A DNA stretch of 64,000 bases from Pollenia angustigena (GCA_930367215.1 OV884060.1:98790151-98854150); one strand, 5' to 3'. Shown: positions 1-11,046, counted from the stretch's first letter. Program-made: numbers and translations. The notes: generated by a model from the sequence alone, not told the origin.

Positions 1-93
1 AGCAGTGCAGCGAAGCGCACCGGGTTAAGCTAGTTTAATATAAATACCAATATAGAAACATTGTTAATGGACACATGGACTCTTATCCTTACC

Positions 94-410
94 CTGCGGC
101 CACACGATCAAGTTGTTCTTGATTTTACATATACTGCTTGTCAAAACTTACATAAATTGAAAGCTGTGACGTAGTCTGCACTCAATTTGTAAGCAATTTA
201 CTTTCAAGATGTCATCAAGAAAACAATTTATAAAGACGAACATGTAATCAGCTGTTAAATTGAAAGTAAAATTGCCAAGCGAATGGAAAGGTGAAATTGA
301 AAGCCATCTCGTGGTCAATTTAAAAAGTGTGAGTGTGTTAGTAAAAAAGTGAGAGTGTATTGCAAATTGAATGGAATTGAAAGGCAAAACTTGATCGTGT
401 GGCCACCAAG
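94..410. mobile_element. Short TIR element (MITE family 1), copy 1
   Basis: Termini are inverted repeats: GGCCACACGATCAAGTT at 98-114 and its exact complement at 388-404. The interior has no coding capacity. A second complete copy lies at 41510-41819 and a one-ended copy at 40741-40973, so this is a dispersed family of about 310 bp. Apparent reading frames across it are repeated with the copies and have no protein-like character. No target duplication is clear. The superfamily is unknown. Confidence 0.75.
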
Positions 411-484
411 TTAAAGAAGTTTGTATCTTTGAGAAATTATGGATCGTTCCTCACCGTTTTCAATTACAATAAATAATTAGAACC

Positions 485-576
485 AATGTAACAAATTTCA
501 TCAAATAATTGCGACCTGTACTTTGCATACTACAAAGTGGGCAGGCAGCCAGCCGGCCGGACGGACATCGTTACAC
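485..576 (+). repeat. DINE-1-like repeat fragment
   Basis: The stretch ends in a pyrimidine/purine-patterned block containing GACGGACATCGTTA, closely resembling 29100-29205. It is part of the widespread fly repeat class related to DINE-1/INE-1 (Helentron-derived). It is cut by the fold-back element starting at 577. Confidence 0.4.
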
Positions 577-733
577 AGCGTTTACATTTGCCAGTACTGG
601 CAAGACAGTAAGCATATACATATTAGTTGGCAAAACAATGCAAAAACAAAATAGCTGTAAAAGGGTTTATGTATTAGTGAAAAAGTTTGAATGAATTGCT
701 ACTGTCTTGCCAGTACTGGCAAATGTAAACGCT
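577..733. mobile_element. 157-bp fold-back element
   Basis: About 37 bp at 577-614 is repeated in inverted orientation at 697-733 with one indel. Each arm itself contains the 16-bp perfect palindrome TTGCCAGTACTGGCAA. The short spacer is non-coding. It is inserted at the end of a DINE-like fragment. It is probably a non-autonomous DNA transposon; no TSD is evident. Confidence 0.65.
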
Positions 734-1169
734 ATGTTATATTGACTCAGATAGTGATTGAGTCGATCGTTATACTAAAAAATGGTTATATGAACAATAC
801 ACTATGTTGGTGTGGGTATCTAATAAAACCATAAAATATTCTGCTGGTCTGCACATAATTTACCATAGAGTTAGAACTGCAAAAAATTATAAAATTGTGA
901 GGTTTTTATACATAATTTTTAGATCAATCCAGTTCTTAGATATTTTAACTATTTGCGGATTTGGCCCAGCCCAATATATTACTCTAACTTATTCAGTAGT
1001 GATGTACATAAAACTAAAATTGATAACAAATTTTATAGAAAATAATAAAAAATAGAATTGTCAATTTTATTTGTAATTTTTAAACAAATGTTCTCATTAC
1101 TCGACGTACATATCAACATACGAACTTCAACATATCGTGTAGACACAAAAATTGTATGCTAATTTAATG
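734..1169. other. AT-rich spacer, nothing recognised
   Basis: No gene or clear repeat end is visible. The 83-codon open frame at 804-1055 has no recognisable motif and sits in AT-rich sequence. Confidence 0.5.
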
Positions 1170-2106
1170 TAGGGATGAGATTTTCATGCACTAAAAAATC
1201 CAAAATATTCACTAAAAAGCAAGCTCTTCTAACATTCTTAAATTACTTGAAGTTTTTTGAATAGATTTCTGAAGCATGTAGCGAGGACTCCATTTTGCTT
1301 CTACTGGCTGCGGTGGCAGGGGAATCAAGGGCTATATTTCATTTAAAATTGCAATACTATCGAATTGGCTTCTTAATTATCTGCAAAGCGGTATAATCAT
1401 TGTGCCAAGCAAGTAGCTTGTAACAGTTTTGGATACAAATTTTTAAACCCATTGGAAGCCTTAACTATGTAAGTTGCTGCATCGATTTAAAAAAAGAAGC
1501 ATCTTTTGTCGAAATCTTGTATTTAAAGCAAAGCTCCAAAAACTTTATTTAGTTTTGAATAATTTTTTTTTTGTGTATTTAAAAAATTTTTAAGATCTTT
1601 TTATAACATGGAAATTTTAAAAAAATCACTCAAAAATGTCAAAATATGCATTCAAAACCTAAATATGCATTTTCACTAGGGTTTTTTCCCGGGATTTCCC
1701 GTCCCGGGAAATTTCAATAATTATATTTCCCGCTTTCCCGGGATTTTTCATGCGGGATCCCGGGAAATAAAAAATTCCTCAAAGTTTAAGAAAACAGCTA
1801 TTTATACTTTGAAATTTAGTTTTCTATTCTCTTAAAATAAGCATCTGTGGATGGGTTGTCGATTAGATCAATTACAAGAAGTGAGTACATACGTAAATCA
1901 ATGTCTCTTGATGCAATAAATCTACTTAAAGCAGAATAGGCAGTGCAACAGTTGATAATTAATAAATTTAGTGAAGTTAAAAGTTAATAAAGAATATTAA
2001 TTCAAAATAAGATGCAGGTAGTAAAGTTTAATTGTCCATGGACAAGTCTTTAAAATAGCAGATACCTAAACATATAGCTCCTTTATTGTAACATAGTCAT
2101 ATCTAA

Positions 2107-2990
2107 AGGGTGGTTAAATTGTAAGGGCCGATGTTGAATGTGAACCACACCTAAACGCCAAGTTTTTTTCCGAATTTTATTTGACATTTCTCTATTTCAG
2201 ACTTACTCAATTTGAACCATGGAGAGATACACAATCCAACAACGTGTTAAAGTTATCCAGACTTATTATGAAAATGGGCGTTCAAATCAAAATGCATATC
2301 GTGCACTTCGTGATTCAGTGATGAGGCACATTTTCACCTCAGTGGATTCGTCAATAAACAGAATTGCCGCATTTGGGCGAATGAGAATCCAAGAGTGATT
2401 GTCGAAAAACCAATGCACCCACAAAGAGTGACTGTTTGGTGCGGTTTATGGGCTGGCGGCATCATAGGGCCGTATTTTTTCCAAAATGAGGCCGGCCAGG
2501 CAGTTACTTTGAATGGTATTCGCTATCGTGAGATGATAACGAACTTTTTATGGCCCGAATTGGAAGATATGGATGTGGAAGATATGTGGTTTCAGCAGGA
2601 CGGTGCCACTTGCCACACAGCTAACGAAACAATGGCTCTTTTGCGCAACAAATTCAATGGCCGTGTTATCTCACGTAATGGCGATGTCAATTGGCCGCCA
2701 AGATCATGTGATTTGACACCGTTGGACTTTTTTCTTTGGGGTTATTTGAAAGAAAAGGTGTACGTCGATAAGCCAGCAACAATTCAAGAGCTAAAGGATG
2801 AGATAATTCGGCACATTATCGGCATAGAACCTCCATTATGCCTCAGGGTCATCGAAAATTTGGACCATCGGATGGAGGTGTGCCGCCGTGGTCGCGGCGC
2901 CCATTTGGCCGATATTTTGTTCCATACATAATTGAGTAATACCAGTATATCATAATAAAATAAAATTACAATAATTTCCTAAATAGTTTG
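2107..2990 (+). mobile_element. mariner/Tc1-type element remnant
   Basis: The sequence starts near AAGGGTGGTTAAATTGTAAG after a TA, and carries a degenerate transposase. The right end could not be located, so the element is probably truncated. It lies wholly inside the hAT at 1677-4206 and therefore inserted into it, or was captured by it. Confidence 0.5.
2219..2931 (+). pseudogene. Tc1/mariner-superfamily transposase relic (DDE_3 type)
   Basis: The gene would encode a cut-and-paste transposase acting on its own element. From the ATG at 2219 about 32 residues of an N-terminal helix-turn-helix start (MERYTIQQRV...) are readable, then the middle of the protein is missing. The C-terminal half resumes in another frame at about 2330 and runs open from 2395 to 2931. 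It shows VTVWCGLWAGGIIGP, the second catalytic Asp in WFQQDGATCHTA, and a third acidic residue in PPRSCDLTPLDFFLWGY, about 37 residues on. The first catalytic Asp region is lost in the internal deletion. Family spacing (DD34D, DD37D or DD41D) cannot be fixed from this copy. It is non-functional because of the deletion and frame change. Confidence 0.8.
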
Positions 2991-3617
2991 TGTTTTATTC
3001 AGAATCAACATCAACATCAACATTACAAAAACAAATGAACTTGGCAAAATGCGATTAAAGTTTTCAAAATGTACCGATTTAAAGATATATGTTGCTATAA
3101 CTTCGGTTCAGTTTGAGATAAAATACGAGAAGGCATGAAGGAACACTTTGCTTAAATAACTTACAATTTTTGATTTTTTGAGATATGACTATGTTGCAAT
3201 GAAGGAGCGATATGTTTATTAGGTGATAAACACGAGTTTTTTTCAATTTGTGTTGGTTTATATACCCTTGAAGTGCGGGGAAACCGAAATAAAAAAAAAT
3301 TTGGAAGCTGGTGTAAGATACTCAACATACAATTTGAAAAACACATTGTCCTAAAGATTACAGATAGACCTAATGAAATGAAAAGGTTTGTAAGAGGTTG
3401 ATGCTATTTTTTGCATGAACCTTAACATACATTTGACTGATATAGACGTTGTTTATAAAAAAAATGCTTCTTATTGTGAATCAAAAGCCTTCTACAACGG
3501 TGCACTTTTAACTATTTATCCAACCTCGGTAAAAAAATTAACGAAATTTTTCGGAAACATGGTAATTAGTAAATAAAATAATCAATATACTTTTTGACGA
3601 CTTCCTAAGCGCTTTGA

Positions 3618-3743
3618 GGGCCATTATTACAACTTGAAGTTAGCTTAAGTTAAGATTAAATTGACAGATAATAATGTGTTATCTGTCAAAAAGCGTCTGT
3701 TAACTGTCGGATAACAGCTAACGCCAAGTTATAATAATGGCCC
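3618..3743. mobile_element. 126-bp Harbinger-type MITE, copy 1
   Basis: The ends are inverted repeats starting GGGCCATTATTA, and a 3-bp TGA flanks each side (3615-3617, 3744-3746). A second 126-bp copy in opposite orientation lies at 29443-29568, flanked by TAA. Three-bp TSDs and a G-rich start fit PIF/Harbinger, although TGA departs from the usual TWA. It is nested within the hAT element. Confidence 0.75.
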
Positions 3744-4349
3744 TGAGTGTGTCAGAAAGTTATTTCCTAAGCCGTTAAAAAATGTTAATATATTTATTTA
3801 AAATATTTTATCTATTTTATGAATTAACTTTTTGATATTATATCTTGAGTACCTCAATTTGTTTGTTTTTATTATTGTTTTATGAATTGAATTGTTATGT
3901 TTATCTTAATTTTTTATCTTGTATCTAGAGCATAATAATAATACGGAATTTACATATAAAACCGTAAAGTAATAATAAATCAAGTTCCTCTTTTAATCTT
4001 CATTTAATTTTGTAGTATTTAAGGATTTCTTTTATTTACTTTGTAAACAAGTTACCTTACGTTTTTTTATAAAAGTTTTTTTTCATTATTTAAAAACAAA
4101 TTTACTGTGTATTATTTATATGGAGCGGGATCCCGGGATCCCGGGAAATTCAAAAAAATTTCCCGCTTTCCCGGGAATCGAAAAACTCCGGGAAAAAAAA
4201 ACTCTAATTTTCACCAAAATATGCAACAATATGGAAAAACAAGTCGATGCCATTTTATCGCAAATTTAATGATTCGGAAAGATAATTGATCGACTTCGTT
4301 CTTAGACCATCGACAAAAAACATGAATTAGCATGGAAATCGCATCCCTA

Positions 4350-4830
4350 CTTATGTATGTTGAATATTATTTGCTGGCGTATGAAGATTTCGAAAAATTT
4401 GGTATTATCAGCATATCGTCTAGACACCTTACATATTAAATATGTTGATAGAGGCATTTGCTATTATTTTAAGCATTCATTTGCTGATTCAACATGTCGT
4501 CTAGACTAAGCTTGAGAGTGGCTCCAAAAACATAAAGTTCAATCTTTTTTTACTTTATTTAAGAATTTTGTACTTATTTTAAGAAATTCCCGGATTAATC
4601 CCATTTAGGATTGTTTTGAGTACGTTTAAGTGTTATTCTTACTTGAATTTTTGAATACGACTCGTAGTAAGTATAAAAAACTTAATTTATCCCGAGTGTT
4701 TTTCTTTCTGTGCAATGATTAGTACGATATTTCACTGTTCAATCTTGAAATACATTTATTTCCTTGCATATTTCTAATTCGTGTCCACAAAAACATATGT
4801 CAATGTCATATTTAATATTATAAATAATGT
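4350..4830. other. Non-coding AT-rich spacer
   Basis: No gene is visible. The motif CATATCGTCTAGACACC near 4412 echoes CATATCGTGTAGACAC near 1131, suggesting the same flanking repeat on both sides of the 1170-4349 element. Confidence 0.4.
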
Positions 4831-5325
4831 TATAGAGCAATTCCATATGAAAGCGATCACCTTTTGGACGACCCCTCTCCGATTTTAAAATAAATAGTCT
4901 CAATCGATTGCCCAGCAAAAAATAATGTACCTACATATTTTTTTTTTTTTATAGTGACTGGTTTAGTGGTGGTGTACACCACTGTCATGTGACAAAATTG
5001 AAGAATTCTTCATAAGGGACCTCGTTGGAAAGGTATTGAATCAGGCTTTAATTGAAAAATAAAATTTTCCTAATTTTTCTTAGAAATTTACCTTTAAATT
5101 TTCCCAAGAAAATTAAATTTTCCGATTTTCCACAGAAGCTCCTAAATTTTCCGGCTAATTTTTTTTTTTTGGATTCCTCATAATTTTTGCTTTAAGAATC
5201 AGCAATAAAAAAATGGGCCCCGACTCCTTGTTTGGACAGGAGAAGAGCATTTAAGAGACCACCTTGTTAAAAATACATTTTAAAAATTATTTTACAGTTA
5301 AAAATACATTTATGAAGAAAAAATC
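4831..5325 (+). repeat. Left long terminal inverted repeat of outer transposon
   Basis: About 495 bp is matched in inverted order by 11503-12007. Shared blocks include the TATAGAGCAATTCC start, an AATCGATTGCCCAGC block and a GGGCCCCGACTCCTTG block near 5215. The right arm has small extra segments, so the arms have diverged by indels. Confidence 0.85.
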
Positions 5326-5335
5326 AATTTTTTTT

Positions 5336-5734
5336 TTAAGAGCCCCAAGTTGAGTGTGTAGTGAATATGGTCTGCCTGCCTTCACAAGATCGTGTTTTAT
5401 GACTTGTTTCTGCACGTGTCATTTTAGGCGAAATATTTATTACCTGGTAATTTAAAAAATTTGCAAAACATTTTATGACCTGTGGTCGGCTTATTGGCAG
5501 TAACCAATTAAGTCCCTCTTTAAAAAACATTTTATGACCAGTAGTTCACGCAAATTTTCCTATTAAAGAAAAGCAAATATCGCTTATTTTTTTACCTATT
5601 TTTTACCAAAAAATAAATATAAATACTTCACACACTCTGAGTCAAATTTCAGTTGAATACTAAACGTGAAAGTGTTAAAGTGTTTTTTTTTTTGTAAAGT
5701 AAAGAGTGAAGCTGTAAAGACAATTTAAAGTAAA
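5336..5734 (+). other. 5' leader region of outer transposase
   Basis: Sequence between the left TIR and the start codon. It contains a twice-repeated ACATTTTATGACC (near 5468 and 5528) and the core promoter listed separately. No open frame of interest. Confidence 0.5.
5618..5654 (+). promoter_or_regulatory. Core promoter (TATA + initiator) of outer transposase
   Basis: TATAAATA at 5618-5625 is followed by an arthropod-type initiator TCAGTT at 5649-5654. The A of the initiator (5651) is 33 bases after the first T of the TATA box, a standard spacing. The start codon follows at 5735. No clear DPE is visible. Confidence 0.5.
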
Positions 5735-7396
5735 ATGAATAAATTTTGCTGCAATCCGTTTAACAAGAGTGGACATCGTTCGAAAAAGATAAAAGTATTA
5801 AAATTAACTGGTGTTTCGAAGCGATACATGAATGAATTAAAGATACAATACGGTGAAGAAGCAGAATTCATTTGCCCCAAGTGTAAAATCGATTTGTCTC
5901 AACAAGCAAATGCATTGAAACAAATGCAGCCACAACCCGAGAGTGAAATGACAAGTGAACAAAATGTTTCATCTGATAGTGAGGCAGACATTCCGATGGT
6001 CAAAATGTCTTTGAGTCCTTTGAATGAGGCTATTACCACTTTAGGTGAAACGCCTATTAGAAAAAGAAAGTTGCGAAGTGAAACATACAGGAAAGAGAAA
6101 AAAGGCAAGGTTATGAGTGCAATCGCGACAATATTTGATGAAGGCTCTGATAACGAATGCAGTCAAGCAGATGACGTTGATGACGGCAAACAAATGATTG
6201 AGCAGTTGAAAAGAAAATTCAATTTAGCGACCACTTTTCCGGAGAAATATCTCATTTTATCTGTGCTGCCTCAATCATGGTCTATACGCAAGATTTCTGA
6301 ACAGTTTCAAACATCTTTTTACATCGCGAGAAGAAGCAAAGAATTAGTTCGACAGAAGGGCATATTGGCGACTCCCACCAAGAAATTTGGCTCAAGGACC
6401 CTCAGCGAAGCAACGGTGAAATTGATTCAAGATTTTTACTGCAATGATGACAACAGCCGCGCCTGCCCAGGTACACGTGACTATGTTATCACACGTGAAG
6501 ATGGAGAAAAAATACACAAGCAGCGCAGATTATTATTATGTAATCTATCCGAAGCATACCATCAGTTCAATGAGAAATACCCAGCAGAAAAAGTGGGATT
6601 TTCTAAGTTTGCCGTCCTACGACCAAAAGAATGCGTGCTGGCATTAGACAGGCACGGAACGCATTCAGTCTGCGTTTGCATGTTTCATCAAAACATCAAA
6701 TTAATTTTCTTTCCATGCAAGAAATTGAAAGTATTTCACGGTGAAATTGAAACATATAGGGACCTCCTGTCGAAGTCGTTGTGCGCATACCCCACGGAAA
6801 ATTGTCATCTGTCCAAATGCGACAATTGTCCGAAGATTGACGAGCTAGAGCAATATTTGGCGGAAAAGTTTGAACAGCTGTTAATTCAGGAGGTGCATTT
6901 CAAACAGTGGATAATTAGCAGCGGCAGATGTTCCCTTGAGACCGTGGTAAAGCAGATTCCGGAATTCATCGAGGAATTCGGATTCAAGTTGAATGAACTG
7001 AAGGCGCACCATTTCATATCCGAGATGCAATCGAAATTTCTAAAGGAAAGTAAGGAGAAATTAGCCCAAAATGAATTCATTGTGATAAGCGACTTTGCCG
7101 AGAATTACACTTTTCTCGTTCAGGATGAAATTCAGGCTTATCACTGGGCAAACGACCAGTGCACGGTGCATCCTTTTTGCATTTATTTCAAAAACGAAGA
7201 TAACGAACTACAGACCGTAAGCCTTGTTGTTGTCGCGGAGAGTTTAGCTCATAATTATGTGTCCGTTTATTTATTTCAAATGAAACTGTTTAAATTCTTA
7301 AGATCAAAATTCGATGCAATCGACAAAGTAACGTTTTTCTCAGACGGCGCGGCTTCTCAGTACAAGAATAAAAAAAATTTTTACAATCTTTGCATA
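5735..7396 (+). pseudogene. Outer transposase-like gene, 5' part (disrupted)
   Basis: About 553 residues are readable from the ATG. The N-terminus has a putative zinc site: Cys5, Cys6, His14 and a CPKC pair at 47-50. A charged, low-complexity stretch with basic RKRKLR follows (about 105-150). The central part carries further Cys residues (THSVCVCMFH; YPTENCHLSKCDNCP). The C-terminal half has two Asp motifs typical of an RNase H-fold nuclease: VISDFAENY (Asp about 453) and FFSDGAASQYKN (Asp about 537). The protein stops after NFYNLCI because the inner transposon enters; the reading then ends in its TIR with a TGA at 7412-7414. The family is widespread in animals but functionally uncharacterised; a transposase role is inferred from the flanking TIRs and Asp motifs. 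Confidence 0.75.
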
Positions 7397-7916
7397 ACAC
7401 AGTACAACACATGATTTGCCAACTCAATTCTGTGAACTGTATGTGAAATTAGACCCAAAAAGAAGAATTTCTGCATCATTCGTTTTGTCTTCTTACCTGC
7501 GATTTGAAGTTAGTATCGATTTGAAGTTAGTACTATCGTATAGGGGAATTTATCACGTTTTAGGCCCTGTTGTTTGACATAGCTCGACAACCACTAGCCC
7601 AATTTAGTTGAAATAAATTTTATAAAATTAAGAATTACAATTCCCTTAATCTGTTCATATATTGTTTTCCTATACAAGTAACACTTTCGAAGTTAAAAAT
7701 TAATGTATGAAGGGAAAAAATTATTTTTTGCCTAAAAATTTAAATTTTTTTTTTTTTAAATACATAAAAAAATCCAAAATGGAAAAAAGTTTCAAGTCTA
7801 GTTATTTTTTCGCAAAGTCACATAACCTATGAGCAAAATGAGACAAAGATTATAAAAATCGATGCACGCGTTTGTCATTTATTCACAATTAAGTAAATGT
7901 ATGAATTTCAAAAATT
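7397..7916 (+). repeat. Left long TIR of inner transposon
   Basis: Matched in inverted orientation by 10514-11045. It contains a direct repeat of ATTTGAAGTTAGTA (near 7503 and 7520), also present in the partner, and a strong purine/pyrimidine tract near 7740-7760. Confidence 0.85.
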
Positions 7917-8390
7917 TGCTCCAGATATGCACAACATTATTTGGAGAAAACATTGACACCTTTTTCATGATTCTGAGAATTAAAAAAAAAAGGAATAAAC
8001 AAAAGGTTATTTGATTTTTATGATTGCGGTAATAAATGTACGTGGACAATTAAACGGAAAGTGGACCTTTTTATTATTTGGGTTTTTCCGGTGGCTACCT
8101 ATATGATTTTTTTACAGAAATTGCACCCACATTTAAGGGTGGTCATTATTTGGAAAGTTTTGCACAGTTTGAAACGTACAAGTGCTGAATCAGGTATATA
8201 GCCAGCCGCCCTTAAAATATGCGCCCATTTATAAGTACCTGGCAGTAAAATATTCAAAAATACGTAGTATTTATAGGTGTGCATTGATCGATTTTTGGCA
8301 TTCAGCCAGTGCCGACGAAGGCGAACAGTAAAAGTGATTTTTCTCCAGTTTTTTAAAAGTGAATAACAACAAAACATAAAATATATCAAT
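7917..8390 (+). other. Leader region of inner transposase
   Basis: Non-coding sequence between the left TIR and the ATG at 8391, containing a putative TATA/initiator pair. The element TTAAGGGTGGTCATT near 8132 resembles TTAAGGGTGGTGGC near 10495, just inside the right TIR. Confidence 0.45.
8268..8307 (+). promoter_or_regulatory. Possible TATA + initiator of inner transposase
   Basis: TATTTATAG at 8268-8276 lies about 34 bases upstream of TTCAGCC (8301-8307), near an arthropod initiator consensus, 87 bases before the start codon. The initiator is imperfect. Confidence 0.3.
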
Positions 8391-10359
8391 ATGGAAAACA
8401 ACAAGTGCCCATATTTGGATGAAAATTGTTACGTTTGTGGTCATATCGTCCGAAAAATACAGAAAAAAGATCGAAAAAATTTGTTTACTGAGCAATTCAA
8501 AACCGCGTATTGTAATTATTTCGATGAAGCAGATTTAAGTGGTGCAAATTTTACGCCGAACACAGTGTGCAACAGTTGTTATACTACCCTTCTAAAATGG
8601 ATTCACGGATAAAGTAGAAAGTTATCTTTTATGAAGCCAGTAATTTGGGTGGAAGACACAACTGGACATGATGAATCCAGGTGCTATGCATGCTTAAATT
8701 TTCGTCCTGGATTAAACAGACAACAATTGAAAACAAAAGTATACACTGCTGCATTTACTGCCACACTTCCAGTGCAACGCCCTGCTGATACCGATGCACC
8801 TAAACCTCCGAGTGCGGATACTGTGTCCCTGCTAGCCGAAACCGTTTTCACCAATCCGACCGATTTGGATGATGCTGATTGGATACCCGATATTGAAAAT
8901 AGTGCACCACAACCGCTACCACAAATCGAAATGGATTACATTGTGGCCAAGCTGGGACTATCACAACACGACTCCGAATGGCTGACATCATTTTTGAAGA
9001 GAAGAAAACTCACACAGCAAAATGTCAGCGCAACATCATACCGACAACGCCAAGCTGATTTTCAGAAATTTTATTCCGTTGACGAAGCAAATACGTTCAC
9101 GTACTGCCATGATATCCCAGGTTTAGTGAAAAAATTGGGAATGGATTATATCGCTGGCGACTGGCGTTTATTCATCGATGGTTCAGTTACTAGTTTGAAG
9201 GCTGTGCTGCTGCACAAAAAAAATAAAAAACCATGCATTCCATTGGGATTCAGCACAACTATGAAGGAAACGTATGAAGCATTGGGCGAAATTTTGAAGA
9301 AAATCAAATACGATGAACACAAATGGAACATTTGTTGCGATCTGAAGGTGGTCAACATACTACAAGGGATTATAGAAAAGGGCGGATATCCAAAATACTT
9401 CTGCTTCCTTTGTAATTGGGATTCACGATACAAAGGAAATCAATATCAATGTAAAGATTGGAAAGGAAGAACTCCCGAGCTTAACAAACAATTAAAATTA
9501 CGCAATGAACCTATGATAAAGGACCTGGATGATATTTTGTTGCCACCGCTCCACATGAAACTGGGAATAGCTGGGAAATTCGTTGAAGTGGTGTTCAAAA
9601 AAGTTAACGGCGCCTTTGACTGTTTGAAATCCATCTTTCCGAAACTCAGTGATGAGAAAATTAAAAACGGTACGTATCGTACTCTGTATTTCAATATTGT
9701 CATATCTAAATTTGTTAATTTCTATACATTCGCATTACCAATAATTTTTTCGTTTTTCTTATGTATTTAAAACAGGTATTCTCAATGGACCTGATATTCG
9801 GAAATTGATCAAAAGTGATTCTTTCACACATTTGCTTTCAGAGCATCACGACCACCAACATGCATGGAACGCATTGAAAGAAGTAATAGAAGGCGTTCTA
9901 GGAAAGAACCGTGTCCAGCGAGAAGAGATACAGCAACGAGTGGACAGGTTGCTGTTTTATTTCGAAAAAATCGGTGCATCCATGACGCTGAAATTGCATT
10001 TCTTGCACCACCACCTCGATACTTTTTTGGCACAATCACCTCAGGAATCAGACGAACAATGAGAGAGGTTCCACCAGGTGACCATGCCATTTGAAAAGCG
10101 GTTCAAAAGCAAAAAATTGGATGCATTGCTTGCGGAGGTTTGTTGGTGGAGTTCCACAATTATGCAGTTTGAAGAAAGCACCGAAGATGAAGACATTGAA
10201 ATTGGTGGACACAGTGAAAGAAACACGCCCTTGAATAGTATGTGTATCTCGGATGACGATACAGACTCAGACCATGAATATGAACAACCTACGAAGAAAA
10301 CAAGATCATCAGAACCACAAGCGTCAATTTCTACAAGGATGGATATTGCCAATAATTGA
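8391..10359 (+). pseudogene. Inner transposase-like gene with one intron and two in-frame stops
   Basis: The frame from the ATG at 8391 is broken by an in-frame TAA (8610-8612) after LLKWIHG and an in-frame TGA (10060-10062) after ESDEQ; otherwise it is open to 10359. A GT-AG intron occupies 9670-9775; splicing rejoins a Gly codon (KIKNG/ILNGPD). The N-terminus has zinc-type CysXXCys pairs (CYVCGH, VCNSCY, CYACLNF). Candidate catalytic acids are in LFIDGSVTSLKAV, NICCDLKVV, and the Glu of ERFHQ just after the TGA, giving a DDE-like order. CFLCNWDSR is another Cys pair. The family is abundant in insect and cnidarian genomes and usually annotated as uncharacterised. About 620 codons without the stops. 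Its superfamily is not established from this sequence. Confidence 0.75.
9670..9775 (+). other. Intron of inner transposase gene
   Basis: 106 bp with donor GTACGT at 9670 and acceptor TTTAAAACAG ending at 9775. Removing it restores uninterrupted homology-like reading from KIKNG to ILNGPDIRKLIK. Unspliced reading ends in a hydrophobic non-family tail and a stop at 9768-9770. Confidence 0.8.
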
Positions 10360-10441
10360 AAAAATGTTCTAAATTTTGTTTTTATGCATATTATAATTGC
10401 GTATTAATTGCATATTATTTTATTTTCATTAAGTTTTTATA

Positions 10442-10447
10442 AATAAA
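10442..10447 (+). promoter_or_regulatory. Polyadenylation signal of inner transposase
   Basis: AATAAA 83 bases after the final stop codon, followed by a T-rich stretch. Confidence 0.5.
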
Positions 10448-10513
10448 GTTTTTTTTTGCATGATAATTTTTTAATTTATATTTTTATTTATATTTTAAGG
10501 GTGGTGGCTATAA

Positions 10514-11045
10514 CTGATTTTTGAAATTCATACCTTTACTCAATTGCGAATAAAAGCGAAACGCGTGCATCGATTTTTATGATCTTTGTCTCATTTTGCT
10601 CATAGGTTATGTGACTTTGCGAAAAAATAACTAGACTTGAAACTTTTTTCCATTTTGGATTTTTTATGTATTTTTAAAAAAAAGAAATTTAAATTTTTAG
10701 GCAAAAAATAATTTTTTCCCTTCATACATTCATTTTTAACTTCGAAAGTGTTACTTGTATAGGAAAACAATATAAGAACAGATTAAGGGAATTGTAATTC
10801 TTAATCTTTTAAAATTTATTTCAACTAAATTGGGCTAGTGGTTGTCGAGCTATGTCAAACAACAGGGCCTAAAACGTGATAAATTCCCCTATACGATAGT
10901 ACTAACTTCAAATCGATACTAACTTCAAATCGCAGGTAAGAAGACAAAACGAATGATGCAGAAATTCTTCTTTTTGGGTCTAATTTCACATACAGTTCAC
11001 AGAATTGAGTTGGCAATCAATTAACTGAAAAATGTTGTACTGTGT
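10514..11045 (-). repeat. Right long TIR of inner transposon
   Basis: Inverted partner of 7397-7916. A roughly 10-base indel lies near the outer end (11015-11032) and a few more in the A/T tracts. Confidence 0.85.
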
Positions 11046-11046
11046 A

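Larger units (their letters stand above)
1677..4206. mobile_element. hAT element with CCCGGG-rich ends and 8-bp TSD
   Basis: A perfect 8-bp direct repeat ATTTTCAC flanks it (1669-1676 and 4207-4214). The left end reads TAGGGTTTTTTCCCGGG and the complement of the right end reads TAGAGTTTTTTTTTCCCGG, so the ends are inverted repeats. An 8-bp TSD and a TAG-G start are established hAT hallmarks. Both subterminal regions (to about 1775, and from about 4118) carry repeated TTCCCGGGA palindromes that are GC-rich against a very AT-rich interior. No hAT transposase is seen inside; the interior holds a mariner-type relic and a 126-bp MITE, so this copy is non-autonomous or hollowed out. Confidence 0.8.
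1170..4349. mobile_element. hAT-like TIR relic split by a later insertion
   Basis: The left end TAGGGATGAGATTTTCATGC (1170-1189) is matched in inverted orientation by the sequence ending at 4349, with 2 mismatches over 20 bases. Removing the inserted hAT (1677-4206) and one copy of its TSD leaves about 640 bp of non-coding sequence. The TAGGG start suggests a hAT-type non-autonomous element, but the flanking 8-mers do not match, so that is inference. Confidence 0.5.
7397..11045 (+). mobile_element. 3.65 kb long-TIR transposon (inner), unclassified
   Basis: The ends are ACACAGTACAACA (7397-7409) and its complement (11033-11045), continuing as inverted repeats of about 520 bp (to about 7916 and from about 10514). 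Inside lies one transposase-like gene (8391-10359, + strand). Joining the flanks restores the reading frame of the outer gene (NLC, ten residues, then EW), so the insertion left at most a very short duplication. The protein family differs from that of the outer element, yet the architecture is the same: long TIRs around one gene. Confidence 0.8.
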
